Below, one piece after another: positions 44,164-52,547 of a stretch of 64,000 nucleotides of DNA. The DNA is taken from the NCBI RefSeq assembly GCF_010728725.1, contig NZ_AP022606.1, positions 2,232,001 through 2,296,000 of the forward strand, written 5' to 3'. Made by a program: the position numbers and the translations under genes. Below the pieces are notes generated by a model, which ran no database searches, had not been told where the DNA came from, and saw nothing but the letters and a program-made list of their open reading frames with translations. The DNA comes from Mycobacterium branderi. GTDB taxonomy: Bacteria > Actinomycetota > Actinomycetes > Mycobacteriales > Mycobacteriaceae. Position 1 is the stretch's first letter. Each line of letters starts with the position of its first letter.

Positions 44164-45339
44164 GTGCAGCTGACGTTTGACGCCGAGGTCGAGGCGTTCC
44201 GGTCCGAATTCGTCGCGTTTCTCGACGAGAATTTGCCCGACGAGGCGTGTGCGGTCGAGCGCCCCCGCTCGACATCGCACATTCCGGAGTGGGCGCGGCG
44301 CTGGCAGCGGCTGTTGTTCGACCACGGTTGGCTGCTGCCGGGCAATCCGCCGGAGTTCGGCGGACGCAACGCCACGGTGTTGCAGCAGTACGTGCACTTG
44401 CAGGAGTTGTCGCGGCGACGGGTTTACCAGAGCTTCAATCCGCAGGGCATCGGGATCATCGCGGCATCGGTGCTCTCGTTCGGGACCGACGAGCAAAAGC
44501 AGCGGTGGGCGGTACCGATTCTGCGCGCCGAGATGACCGCCGCGTTGGGAATGAGCGAGCCCGGCGCGGGATCGGATCTAGCCTCGTTGCGCACGCGGGC
44601 GGTCCGCGACGGAGATCACTTCGTGGTCAACGGGCAGAAGGTCTGGACGTCGGGCGCCCACGACGCCGACGTGCTGCTGACGTTCGTGCGCACCGATCCG
44701 GACGCGCCAAAACACAAGGGCATCAGCGTATTGCTGATCCCGACCGATACTCCCGGCGTGACGCGCCGGCCGTTCGCGTCGGCGTCGCAGCGCGACGACG
44801 TCGATTTCAACGAGGTGTTCTTCAGCGATGCGCGGGTCCCGGTCGAGAATCTAGTCGGGCCTCTGGGCGATGGGTGGCGGGTGGCCAACGGCTCGCTCGG
44901 ACATGAGCGCACGATGCTCTGGCTGAGTTACGCCGACCGGCTGCGTGAATTGACTGTCGATTTCCGTCCGTTGCGGATGCTGCAGCGCGACCAATATGCC
45001 ACGCTGGCCATGGATTTCGAGGCATTGAGTCTGCTCGGGTCTGCGGCGCTTGCCCGCGCTGACCGCGGTGAGGAGGATGTGGCGGGCCTGTCGGTGCTGA
45101 AGCTGCTGGGATCGGAGGCCGTGCAGGTTGCTTCCGAGCATGCGCTCAATGCTGCGGGCGTCGACGGACTGGTTCACCCCGACGTCACCGGTCCGTGCGC
45201 GCCGCTGAACCTCGATGCCCACCACGGCAGTTGGTTCGATCGGTACTTTCGCAGCTTCGCCGGCACGATCGCCGGCGGCACGTCGGAGATCCAGCGCAAC
45301 ATCATCGCCCAACGGATCCTGGGCCTGCCGCGCGGTTGA
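44164..45339 (+). CDS. Acyl-CoA dehydrogenase family protein
   Basis: A 391-residue FadE-type flavoprotein with the FAD/substrate blocks G-M-S-E-P-G-A-G-S-D (about 130-139), V-N-G-Q-K-V-W-T-S (about 157-165) and C-terminal I-A-G-G-T-S-E-I-Q-R-N. Where short-chain enzymes have the catalytic Glu (Y-E-G-T), this has Gly, as in many mycobacterial FadE proteins that place the base elsewhere or work as heteromers. The GTG start follows a GAGGAG-like site. It is a single-gene unit opposite the tetR. Confidence 0.84.
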   Translation: MQLTFDAEVEAFRSEFVAFLDENLPDEACAVERPRSTSHIPEWARRWQRLLFDHGWLLPGNPPEFGGRNATVLQQYVHLQELSRRRVYQSFNPQGIGIIAASVLSFGTDEQKQRWAVPILRAEMTAALGMSEPGAGSDLASLRTRAVRDGDHFVVNGQKVWTSGAHDADVLLTFVRTDPDAPKHKGISVLLIPTDTPGVTRRPFASASQRDDVDFNEVFFSDARVPVENLVGPLGDGWRVANGSLGHERTMLWLSYADRLRELTVDFRPLRMLQRDQYATLAMDFEALSLLGSAALARADRGEEDVAGLSVLKLLGSEAVQVASEHALNAAGVDGLVHPDVTGPCAPLNLDAHHGSWFDRYFRSFAGTIAGGTSEIQRNIIAQRILGLPRG

Positions 45340-45362
45340 TTCCCGCGCGAGTGTGCATCTGC

Positions 45363-45388
45363 CGACGCTGCCACGGCGTGTCGCGTCG
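45363..45388. terminator. Possible hairpin between convergent acyl-CoA dehydrogenase genes
   Basis: CGACGC (45363-45368) pairs with GCGTCG (45383-45388) around a 14-nt loop, in the 55-bp gap between the converging genes ending at 45339 and 45395. There is no U-tract, so termination is a guess from position. Confidence 0.35.
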
Positions 45389-45394
45389 TCAGAT

Positions 45395-46183
45395 TCACAG
45401 TCGCACCAAACGCGGTGCAGAGCCCTGGGCCCGCAGGATGGCTCCAGCCTCCCGCGTGAGTTCCCGTGCGCTGCCGAGCAATCCGTCCAGCACCAGGGCA
45501 CGCTTCACGTGGCGGTGGAGCTCATGCTCGGCGGTGAAGCCGATCCCGCCCAGCACCTGCTGGCAGTGCCGGGCGGCGGTCAATGCGGCCTGGCCGGCCG
45601 CAGCTTTGCCCATTAGGCAACCCAGGTCGTCGGACGCGGCCAGCAGCGTGGCCTCCGCGCCCTCGACCGCGACGAGGGTTTCCGCCAGCCGATGCCGGAT
45701 CGCCTGAAACGACGCAACCGGCCGGCCGAATTGCACGCGGTCCAAAGCGTGTTGGCGGGCCAGCGACAGCATCGACCGACTGGTGCCGACCAGCCACCAG
45801 CCCAGCGCTTGCCGGCCGGCGGCCAGCGGCACCGGTTCGCCGTCGGTCACTCGCTGTATCGGCAGGTCGCCGCCGAGTGCCGGACCGGGCAGCCCCTTGC
45901 GTTCCCAGACGACCCAAGCACCGCCCGCATACGGCAGCGGCACGGTTCCGCCGCCGACGCGTCCGGCGGCGCGCAGTACCACGTCGTTGAGCACCGGCGC
46001 GTGCGCACCGGTTTCGCCGAGCAGCCGGAACACCAACGGGATTGCGGTATCGGGCATTTCGTCGAGCATGTCGAGCCAGCCGAGGTCGCTCAATGCCGCG
46101 TCGAGCTCTCCGCCCGACGCCGTGGCCATCGTCTTGCGCAACCCCTCCTCGAGCAGCTGCCAGGATTCGGTGTCCACGCTCAC
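45395..46183 (-). CDS. Short acyl-CoA dehydrogenase-like subunit (beta-type)
   Basis: A 262-residue protein. The GTG at 46183 overlaps the upstream stop (GTGA). Recognisable C-terminal ACAD features are L-D-R-V-Q-F-G-R-P-V-A-S-F-Q-A-I (about 165-180) and Q-V-L-G-G-I-G-F-T-A-E-H-E (about 215). The N-terminal helical domain is reduced, and overall length is well below the 380-400 of a full enzyme. Its tight coupling to a longer ACAD gene suggests a heteromeric alpha2beta2 enzyme like the FadE28-FadE29 type of cholesterol degradation. Confidence 0.8.
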   Translation of the reverse strand: MSVDTESWQLLEEGLRKTMATASGGELDAALSDLGWLDMLDEMPDTAIPLVFRLLGETGAHAPVLNDVVLRAAGRVGGGTVPLPYAGGAWVVWERKGLPGPALGGDLPIQRVTDGEPVPLAAGRQALGWWLVGTSRSMLSLARQHALDRVQFGRPVASFQAIRHRLAETLVAVEGAEATLLAASDDLGCLMGKAAAGQAALTAARHCQQVLGGIGFTAEHELHRHVKRALVLDGLLGSARELTREAGAILRAQGSAPRLVRL

Positions 46184-47268
46184 TCCTTGCCCAGATCCAA
46201 CAGCCGGCGCGCGATGATGTTGCGCTGGATCTCGGCGGTGCCGCCGTAGATGGTCGCCGCGCGGGAATACAGGAACTCGGTGCGCCACTCCGACTCGTCG
46301 AGTTCGACCACACCGGGCAGCAGGTCGCGGGCCGTGTCGTAGAGGCGCTGCTCGGCGCCGGCCAGCAAGACCTTGTCGATCGAGGTCTCCGGCCCCAGCC
46401 GCGCACCGTCGGCGAGCCGGTGCAACGTGGCGCGGGACCGGCAACGCAGCGTATGTAACGCCAAAAACGCTGCCCCCAAAGCGGAGTCGTCGGTATCGGT
46501 CGCCTCTGCGATCAGCCGGTCGAAGCGGGCATACAAGTAGGCGATGCGCTGCCAAAAACAGGTGGACCGTTCGAACGGCAGCAAGTCCATCGCCAGCCGC
46601 CAGCCGTCGCCCGGCTTGCCGAGCATCCGGTCGCCGGGGATTACCACGTCGTCGAAGTACACCTCGCAGAACTCGTCGACGCCGTGCATGGTGCGCAGCG
46701 GTCGAACGGTGATGCCCGGGGTGTCCATGTCCACGAAGAACGCCGTGATCCCCTCATGGCCGGACGCAGTGCGGGTCAGCAGCACACACCGGGTCGAGTA
46801 CTGCGCGAAGCTCGTCCACACCTTCTGCCCGTTGACAATCCAGTTATCGCCATCCGGTACCGCGCGGGTGGACAGCGACGCCAGATCGCTGCCCGAACCC
46901 GGTTCCGAAAAGCCCTGGCACCATTGCTCGCGGCCGGACAGCAGCCGCGGCACCATTTCCGCGGCCAGTTCTCTTGGCGCATAATCGATCATCGTCGGGG
47001 CAAGGACCTCGACCATCGAATAGGGGCCCGGCTCGGCCAGACCGCGGCCGACGACCTCCTCGCCGACGACCGCGCGAAGTATTGCGGGACCGCCTAATCC
47101 GCCGACTTCGACCGGCCAGCCGTATCGCATCCAGTCGGCGTCGTACAGCGCTCGATGCACGCGTGCCAACTGGCGCATCTGGCCTTGCAGGGAACGATCC
47201 GGCCCCGGGGTCAGGTCGTTGTCGTCGAGCCAGGCCCGCAGATCGGCCCGGAACTGGTCGACTTTCAT
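46180..47268 (-). CDS. Acyl-CoA dehydrogenase (alpha-type partner)
   Basis: A 362-residue ACAD from the ATG at 47268, which overlaps the SnoaL-like stop (ATGA). Conserved blocks are G-F-S-E-P-G-S-G-S-D (about 118-127), V-N-G-Q-K-V-W-T-S and C-terminal I-Y-G-G-T-A-E-I-Q-R-N. Together with the short subunit at 45395 it probably forms one enzyme. It belongs to the long minus-strand operon starting at 51017. Confidence 0.84.
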   Translation of the reverse strand: MKVDQFRADLRAWLDDNDLTPGPDRSLQGQMRQLARVHRALYDADWMRYGWPVEVGGLGGPAILRAVVGEEVVGRGLAEPGPYSMVEVLAPTMIDYAPRELAAEMVPRLLSGREQWCQGFSEPGSGSDLASLSTRAVPDGDNWIVNGQKVWTSFAQYSTRCVLLTRTASGHEGITAFFVDMDTPGITVRPLRTMHGVDEFCEVYFDDVVIPGDRMLGKPGDGWRLAMDLLPFERSTCFWQRIAYLYARFDRLIAEATDTDDSALGAAFLALHTLRCRSRATLHRLADGARLGPETSIDKVLLAGAEQRLYDTARDLLPGVVELDESEWRTEFLYSRAATIYGGTAEIQRNIIARRLLDLGKE

Positions 47269-47684
47269 GCAGGTGGACGCCCGACGGCATGGGGCCGGCC
47301 GGAGTCGTGTGCGCCGCTGCGCCGGATGAACGTCATCGCACGGGTTTTCAGCCGCCAGCCGTCGGCAGTGCGCACATAGGTGTCGTTGTAGTAGCCGATC
47401 CGCATGTCGTGGGTGGCATGGTCGATGAAGCACAGCGGTTGCGTTCCGGTCGCAGTGTCGCCGTCCAACTCGATCACCGGTGTTGCGGTCAAAAACAAGC
47501 CCTTGGGCGCGGCATCCACCAGCACGGGAAACCGGTCGAGAGAATACGTTTCGCCGAAGGCGCTGTACGTGCCGTCCGGGGTGAACACTTGCACCAGCCC
47601 GTCGATGTCTTCCTGAGTGATGGTGACCGCGTAGCGGGCGAGCAGCTGCTGAATCTCGACGAGGTCGTCAGTTCTTGTTGGCAT
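47265..47684 (-). CDS. SnoaL/NTF2-like protein
   Basis: A 139-residue cone-shaped-fold protein (E-I-Q-Q-L-L-A-R-Y near the start, F-T-P-D-G-T-Y, then D-G-W-R-L-K-T-R). NTF2-like proteins in catabolic operons can be dehydratases, isomerases or the small subunit of ring oxygenases. Its presence in the Rieske operon leaves both open. It overlaps the amidohydrolase end by 17 bp and the ACAD start by 4 bp. Confidence 0.75.
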   Translation of the reverse strand: MPTRTDDLVEIQQLLARYAVTITQEDIDGLVQVFTPDGTYSAFGETYSLDRFPVLVDAAPKGLFLTATPVIELDGDTATGTQPLCFIDHATHDMRIGYYNDTYVRTADGWRLKTRAMTFIRRSGAHDSGRPHAVGRPPA

Positions 47685-48882
47685 ACACCTTGCCGCCTTT
47701 CATGACGAACTGCACATTCTGGGTAACGCTGATGTCGGACAACGGATCTCCCGGCACGGCGATGACGTCGGCGAGCAAACCCTCGGCCAGCCGTCCCCGG
47801 TCCGTGACGTCGATCAGTTCGGCCGCCGTGACCGTCGCCGCCCGCAGCACCGCCAGCGGCGGCAGACCCAGCTCCACCAGCGTGACGAGCTCGTCGGCGT
47901 TGCGGCCATGCGGAATTGCCGGGGCGTCGGTGCCGACCGCAATCTTGACGCCGGCTTCATACGCCGCCAGCACCGACTTTCGCGCCCGGGGGAACATCTC
48001 GGCGGCCTTCTCCTGCAGCTCGGGCGGGGCATGCGAGACATCCATCGCGTCGGCCAGCCGGCGGGTGGTGACCAGGAAGGTGCCGTGCTCGACCATCATC
48101 GCGATTGCGTCGTCGTCGATCAAGAAGCCGTGCTCAATGCAGTCGATGCCCGCTGCCACGGCATGCCTGACCGCATCGGCGCCGTGCGTGTGCGCGGCGA
48201 CCCGCAGGCCCCGCCGATGCGCCTCGTCGACGATGGCGCGCAGTTCGTCGTCGGAATAGTGTTGGGCGCCGGGCGGTCCCGTCATCGACATGACACCGCC
48301 CGAGCAGCACACCTTGATCAGCTGGGCACCGTGTTTGATCTGGTAGCGCACCGCCCGCCGGATCTCGTCGATGCCGTTGGCGATGCCCTCCTCGACGGTC
48401 AGGTCCAGCACGTGCGGTGCGAACGCGGCGAACATCGTCGGATCCAGATGCCCGCCGGTCGGGGTGATCGCATGCCCGGCCGGCACCACCCGCGGGCCGT
48501 CGATCCAGCCGGCGTCAATGGCCTTGCCGAGCGCCACGTCGAGCAGATAGCCGCCGGTCTTGACGAACAGCCCGAGGTTGCGCACCGTGGTGAAGCCTGC
48601 GCGCAGCGTCCGACGAGCGTTACCGACCGCGCGCAATACGCGGGTCGGTGGGTCGTCCTGAACCTGGGACAGCCCGGGCTTTTCCCCGCGGCCGCCCATC
48701 AGCAGGTTGACTTCCATGTCCATCAGCCCGGGCAGCAGGATCTGATCGCCGAGGTCGAGAACGTCACCGTCCGGTGCGCCGCCGACACCGACGATCCGCT
48801 CGCCGTCGATACGCAACACCCCCGGCCGCGTGATCTCGCCGGCATCGACGTCGAGAAGCCCAGCTGCCTTGAGCGTCAACAC
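47668..48882 (-). CDS. Amidohydrolase (imidazolonepropionase-like) with altered HxH motif
   Basis: A 404-residue amidohydrolase from a GTG at 48882. The composite beta domain and L-L-P-G-L-M-D are normal, but the metal-binding H-x-H that should follow reads E-V-N (M-E-V-N-L-L). Other ligands seem kept: Lys in L-I-K-V-C-C, His in A-A-H-T-H-G and I-E-H-G, Asp in G-T-D-A-P. It may hold one metal or a changed site. It starts 3 bp after the small unknown gene. Confidence 0.78.
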   Translation of the reverse strand: MLTLKAAGLLDVDAGEITRPGVLRIDGERIVGVGGAPDGDVLDLGDQILLPGLMDMEVNLLMGGRGEKPGLSQVQDDPPTRVLRAVGNARRTLRAGFTTVRNLGLFVKTGGYLLDVALGKAIDAGWIDGPRVVPAGHAITPTGGHLDPTMFAAFAPHVLDLTVEEGIANGIDEIRRAVRYQIKHGAQLIKVCCSGGVMSMTGPPGAQHYSDDELRAIVDEAHRRGLRVAAHTHGADAVRHAVAAGIDCIEHGFLIDDDAIAMMVEHGTFLVTTRRLADAMDVSHAPPELQEKAAEMFPRARKSVLAAYEAGVKIAVGTDAPAIPHGRNADELVTLVELGLPPLAVLRAATVTAAELIDVTDRGRLAEGLLADVIAVPGDPLSDISVTQNVQFVMKGGKVYANKN

Positions 48883-48885
48883 AGC

Positions 48886-49221
48886 TCAGATCACCGGTTC
48901 CTTGATCAATTCCACCCACGCGGCGCCGCTGTCGGGGACGCGCGGCTGCTTCCACGCTTCGATGGGGAACGACACCATGATCAGCGACTGCATCATGTGC
49001 ATGAGCGTGCGGGCGTCCTCGGGCAGGTCGTCCAACGGGAACTTGTCACAGTAGGCGATCACGTCGTTCAGGCGGGGGAACGCGGTGTCGTAGAACTCCT
49101 GCATCTCGGGCATGGTCGACGCCAGCCGCTTGGCGTATCGCTCCGGCTCGGTGGGCAGGTCCCAGTCCAAATACGGCTCCAGGTCTGCGAATTCAGACGG
49201 AAGCTTGCTTGCGGTGGCCAT
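48886..49221 (-). CDS. Small conserved-type protein of unknown function in the Rieske operon
   Basis: A 111-residue acidic protein that I do not recognise. It looks mostly helical, with aromatic-rich N-terminus (Y-L-D-W-D-L) and no Cys motif or signal peptide. The ATG at 49221 lies inside the end of the Rieske gene (29-bp overlap), with a GGAG about 10 bp upstream. Tight coupling suggests an accessory to the oxygenase, possibly a small subunit or chaperone, but this is only positional. Confidence 0.65.
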   Translation of the reverse strand: MATASKLPSEFADLEPYLDWDLPTEPERYAKRLASTMPEMQEFYDTAFPRLNDVIAYCDKFPLDDLPEDARTLMHMMQSLIMVSFPIEAWKQPRVPDSGAAWVELIKEPVI

Positions 49222-50482
49222 TGTTGCGGTACTCCTTCACGTAGTCTGCGGTCGTCTTGTGCAGATGGCGGATCAAGACTTCCTGGTCGCACAGCAGGAA
49301 CTCTTTGACGGCCCGGGTGCCGATCATGGTCTGGGTGGCTTCCAGCGTGTTGGCGTCCTGCAGCGCGTACTCCTTGAACGTCACCGCGGCCAGCTCCTGA
49401 GCCAGCCGTTCCCGCGCGTTGCGCGGCGGAACGAAATACAGTGTGCATTCGAAGATGTGCTTGTCCACCGCGGTAGGCCAGTAGTGGTAGGTCAAAAACC
49501 AGCCCGGCTCCCATATCAACAGCATGAAGTTCGGGAAGAAGAGCCACGAGTCGATGCCCCACTGCGGCACCCGCTTGACGTTGACACCCGGCGGCAGCTC
49601 CAGGTTTTCGATGATCTCCGGTTTGTCCCACGGGCCGAACAAACCGCTGCGTAACACCTGGTCCATTGGCTTGACCATGGACATGTCCGGGGGTGGTGCC
49701 TGCCCGCCCCAAGTCGACTGCAGGTTGTGCGGGCCGGCCAACTCGTAATGAAGCGCCTCGTAGCCAAACTTCTGGATCTTGGCGGCTTCTTCCTTGGTGT
49801 ACTGGCCCTGGTGCAGGATCGGCGCGTGGTAGAACTCGACGAACGCGTCGATGAACAGCTTCCAGTTGCTGCCGACCTCTGCGCGGTAGGAGTAGGTCTC
49901 CGTCATCTCGCCGAAGGGGTAGCCCTCGATGCTCTTGGCCAGCGGTCCGAGGTAGTCGATCAGCGGCGCCGCGTTGTCGTCGAGGTTGACGAAGATGAAT
50001 CCCTCCCACACCTCGCAGCGCACGGGCACCAGGCCGTATTGGCTCTTGTCGACGTCGAAGAACTCGTCCTCCTGCTGGATGAAGGTCAGCTCGCCGTCGA
50101 GGCTGTAACGCCACGCGTGGTACTTGCAGGTGAACTGCCGGCAGGTTCCCGACGTCTCCTCGTGCGGAAAGTCGTTCCATACCAGCTTGTTTCCGCGGTG
50201 ACGGCAAACATTGTGGAATGCCTTGATCGACCCGTCTTTGGTCTTGACGACGATCACCGACATACCCGGTCCGGCCGACGGGAGTTCCTTGGTGAAGTAG
50301 CTGCCGGTGCGTGGGAGCCGATTGACCCGTCCGACGTTGAGCCAGGTCCGCTTGAAGATCGCCTCGCGCTCGGCTTCGAAGAAAGCCGGGTCGATCGAGT
50401 CGGTGTAGTCCACCGGCCCGGTGCCCAGCTCCGGATAGTTCTGCGTCCAGCTTCCCGCAGCCGGCTTGGTGAAATGTGGCAC
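49193..50482 (-). CDS. Rieske non-heme iron oxygenase, alpha subunit
   Basis: A 429-residue ring-hydroxylating oxygenase. The Rieske motif is Cys93-x-His95 and Cys119-x2-His122. The mononuclear iron site is E-F-Y-H-x4-H (His219, His224) with a later Asp probably in L-L-C-D-Q-E. I choose the GTG at 50482, with AGAGG 8 bp upstream, over the ATG at 50515. No classical beta subunit or reductase is beside it. It is the second gene of the 51017-45395 operon. Substrate unknown, but hydroxylation or demethylation of a ring or side chain is expected. Confidence 0.88.
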   Translation of the reverse strand: MPHFTKPAAGSWTQNYPELGTGPVDYTDSIDPAFFEAEREAIFKRTWLNVGRVNRLPRTGSYFTKELPSAGPGMSVIVVKTKDGSIKAFHNVCRHRGNKLVWNDFPHEETSGTCRQFTCKYHAWRYSLDGELTFIQQEDEFFDVDKSQYGLVPVRCEVWEGFIFVNLDDNAAPLIDYLGPLAKSIEGYPFGEMTETYSYRAEVGSNWKLFIDAFVEFYHAPILHQGQYTKEEAAKIQKFGYEALHYELAGPHNLQSTWGGQAPPPDMSMVKPMDQVLRSGLFGPWDKPEIIENLELPPGVNVKRVPQWGIDSWLFFPNFMLLIWEPGWFLTYHYWPTAVDKHIFECTLYFVPPRNARERLAQELAAVTFKEYALQDANTLEATQTMIGTRAVKEFLLCDQEVLIRHLHKTTADYVKEYRNNGHRKQASV

Positions 50483-50486
50483 GGTA

Positions 50487-51017
50487 CTACCTCTCTTGTT
50501 CCACTTCGACGCCAAAGGTGTTGAGGGCCATCGCGAGTGCGGTGTAGCCCCCGATCGTGAAGACCAGATCCATCCGCTGCTTTTCGTCGAGCCGTTCGCT
50601 CAACGTGGCCCACGTCGCATCCGATAGGTTGGATTTTTCGTCGAGTTCGTCGACGGCGCACACCACCGCGCGGTCGAATTCGTCTGCCGGGTCACCGGAT
50701 TGGATTGCGGCGATGTCGGCGTCGGACAGCCCGGCTTTCTTGCCGAGCTTCACGTGGTGTGTCCACTCGTAGCCGCAGCCGCGCCGATGCGCGACCCGCA
50801 GTATGACCTGCTCACGGATGCGCTCCGGCAGCGTCGAACCGTAGAGCAGGTACGCGCTGAACCGCAGAAACGCACGGGTGAGCTTGGGGTGGTGCACCAG
50901 GGTGGCCAGCAGGTTGCCCGCATCGTCCGGGTTTCGCCGCTCCTCGGGCAGCATCCCGGCGACTGCATGCCGGACAGCGTCGTCCCATTCGTCCGCCGGC
51001 AGCGGGGACAGACGCAT
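50487..51017 (-). CDS. Carboxymuconolactone decarboxylase/AhpD-like family protein
   Basis: A 176-residue helical CMD-family protein, with E-Q-V-I-L-R-V-A-H-R-R-G-C-G-Y-E-W-T-H-H (about 69-88) as the core. It has one Cys rather than the AhpD C-x-x-C pair, so a peroxidase role is unlikely. A lactone-decarboxylase or related role in catabolism fits better. The ATG at 51017 has a GGAGG site. Operator-like site C ends 18 bp upstream. Confidence 0.8.
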   Translation of the reverse strand: MRLSPLPADEWDDAVRHAVAGMLPEERRNPDDAGNLLATLVHHPKLTRAFLRFSAYLLYGSTLPERIREQVILRVAHRRGCGYEWTHHVKLGKKAGLSDADIAAIQSGDPADEFDRAVVCAVDELDEKSNLSDATWATLSERLDEKQRMDLVFTIGGYTALAMALNTFGVEVEQER

Positions 51018-51034
51018 AGGGCCTCCTCGGATTG

Positions 51035-51049
51035 GAGAATCATATTCTC
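51035..51049. promoter_or_regulatory. GAGAA-N5-TTCTC operator-like site C
   Basis: GAGAATCATATTCTC, with 6-bp perfect arms. It is 18 bp from the CMD start and 192 bp from the amidohydrolase start at 51241, between divergent operons. Confidence 0.7.
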
Positions 51050-51053
51050 ATAT

Positions 51054-51091
51054 TTGACCAATAGGTTTCCACGATCCGGTCGATTGGTCAA
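51054..51091. repeat. Perfect 9-bp inverted repeat in the divergent promoter region
   Basis: TTGACCAAT (51054-51062) and ATTGGTCAA (51083-51091) are exact reverse complements 20 bp apart. Centre-to-centre spacing is 29 bp. They differ from the GAGAA motif and may bind a second regulator or form opposed -35 elements. Confidence 0.5.
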
Positions 51092-51190
51092 TACCGTGGC
51101 AGACACCTGCGGAAACGCGGCCTGCCTCGGGCACGGCCCAGCCACCTTCCCGCCCCTGCCGCGGCTGCCGCGCCCGCGGCAAGATGTTGA

Positions 51191-51207
51191 TTCTCGCGAT
51201 CTGAGAA
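51191..51207. promoter_or_regulatory. Variant TTCTC-N7-GAGAA site D
   Basis: TTCTCGCGATCTGAGAA has perfect 5-bp arms in the order also seen at 44071, with a 7-bp spacer. It lies 33 bp before the amidohydrolase start and could be a secondary site for the same regulator. Confidence 0.45.
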
Positions 51208-51240
51208 GCTAATTTCCATAGTGAGGGAAAGGACCGTCCA

Positions 51241-52536
51241 ATGAACAAAGACGACATGATCCTGATCAGCGTCGACGACCACATCGTCGAACCGCCCGAC
51301 ATGTTCAAGAACCACCTGCCCAAGAAGTACATCGACGACGCCCCGCGCCTCGTGCACAACCCGGACGGCTCCGACACCTGGCAGTTCCGCGACACCGTGA
51401 TTCCCAACGTCGCGCTCAACGCGGTGGCCGGCCGTCCCAAGGAGGAGTACGGGATCGAGCCCACCGGGCTCGACGAGATCCGGCCGGGCTGCTACAACGT
51501 CGACGAGCGGGTCAAGGACATGAACGCCGGCGGCATCCTCGGGTCGATCTGCTTCCCGTCGTTCCCGGGTTTCGCCGGGCGGCTGTTCGCCACCGAGGAC
51601 CAGGACTTCTCGCTGGCGCTGGTGCAGGCCTACAACGACTGGCACATCGACGAGTGGTGTGGGGCGTACCCCGCCCGGTTCATCCCGATGGCGCTGCCGG
51701 TGATCTGGGACGCCGAGAAGTGCGCGGCCGAGGTGCGACGGGTGTCCAAGAAGGGTGTGCACGCGCTGACGTTCACCGAGAACCCCGCCGCCATGGGTTA
51801 CCCCAGCTTCCACGACGACTACTGGACCCCGCTGTGGAAAGCGTTGTGCGACACCAACACAGTGCTCAACGTGCACATCGGGTCGTCGGGCCGGCTGGCG
51901 ATCACCGCGCCCGACGCGCCGATGGACGTGATGATCACCCTGCAGCCGATGAACATCGTGCAGGCAGCTGCAGATCTGTTGTGGTCCAAGCCGATCAAGC
52001 AGTACCCGGACCTCAAGATCGCGCTCTCCGAGGGCGGCACCGGCTGGATTCCCTACTTCCTGGAGCGGGTGGACCGCACCTACGACATGCATTCGACGTG
52101 GACGCACCAGAACTTCGGCGGCAAGCTGCCGTCGGAGGTGTTCCGCGACCACTTCCTGACCTGCTTCATTTCCGACCCGGTGGGCGTGACGCTGCGCCAC
52201 ATGATCGGCATCGACAACATCTGCTGGGAGGCCGACTACCCGCACAGTGACTCGATGTGGCCGGGTGCGCCCGAGGAGCTGTGGGAGGTGCTGTCCGCCA
52301 ACAACGTTCCCGACGACGAGATCAACAAGATCACGCACGAAAACGCGATGCGCTGGTACTCGTTCGACCCGTTCAGCCACATCTCCCGTGAGCAGGCCAC
52401 GGTCGGAGCGCTGCGCAAAGCCGCTGAGGGACACGACGTTTCGATCCGGGCGCTGAGCCACCACAAGGAGCGGGCCGGCTCGTCGTTCGCGGAGTTCGCC
52501 GCCAGCGCGAAGACGTTGACCGGCAACACCGACTGA
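51241..52536 (+). CDS. Amidohydrolase family protein (PF04909)
   Basis: A 431-residue amidohydrolase_2 protein. S-V-D-D-H-I-V-E-P-P near residue 10 is the first metal motif, then L-N-V-H-I-G-S-S-G (about 206), and W-E-A-D-Y-P-H-S-D-S (about 330) supplies the Asp. An AGGGAAAGG-like site precedes the ATG. It heads a seven-gene plus-strand operon encoding a full CoA-ester degradation set. It may perform hydrolytic ring or C-C cleavage. Confidence 0.83.
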   Translation: MNKDDMILISVDDHIVEPPDMFKNHLPKKYIDDAPRLVHNPDGSDTWQFRDTVIPNVALNAVAGRPKEEYGIEPTGLDEIRPGCYNVDERVKDMNAGGILGSICFPSFPGFAGRLFATEDQDFSLALVQAYNDWHIDEWCGAYPARFIPMALPVIWDAEKCAAEVRRVSKKGVHALTFTENPAAMGYPSFHDDYWTPLWKALCDTNTVLNVHIGSSGRLAITAPDAPMDVMITLQPMNIVQAAADLLWSKPIKQYPDLKIALSEGGTGWIPYFLERVDRTYDMHSTWTHQNFGGKLPSEVFRDHFLTCFISDPVGVTLRHMIGIDNICWEADYPHSDSMWPGAPEELWEVLSANNVPDDEINKITHENAMRWYSFDPFSHISREQATVGALRKAAEGHDVSIRALSHHKERAGSSFAEFAASAKTLTGNTD

Positions 52537-52547
52537 CGCCCCTCAGC

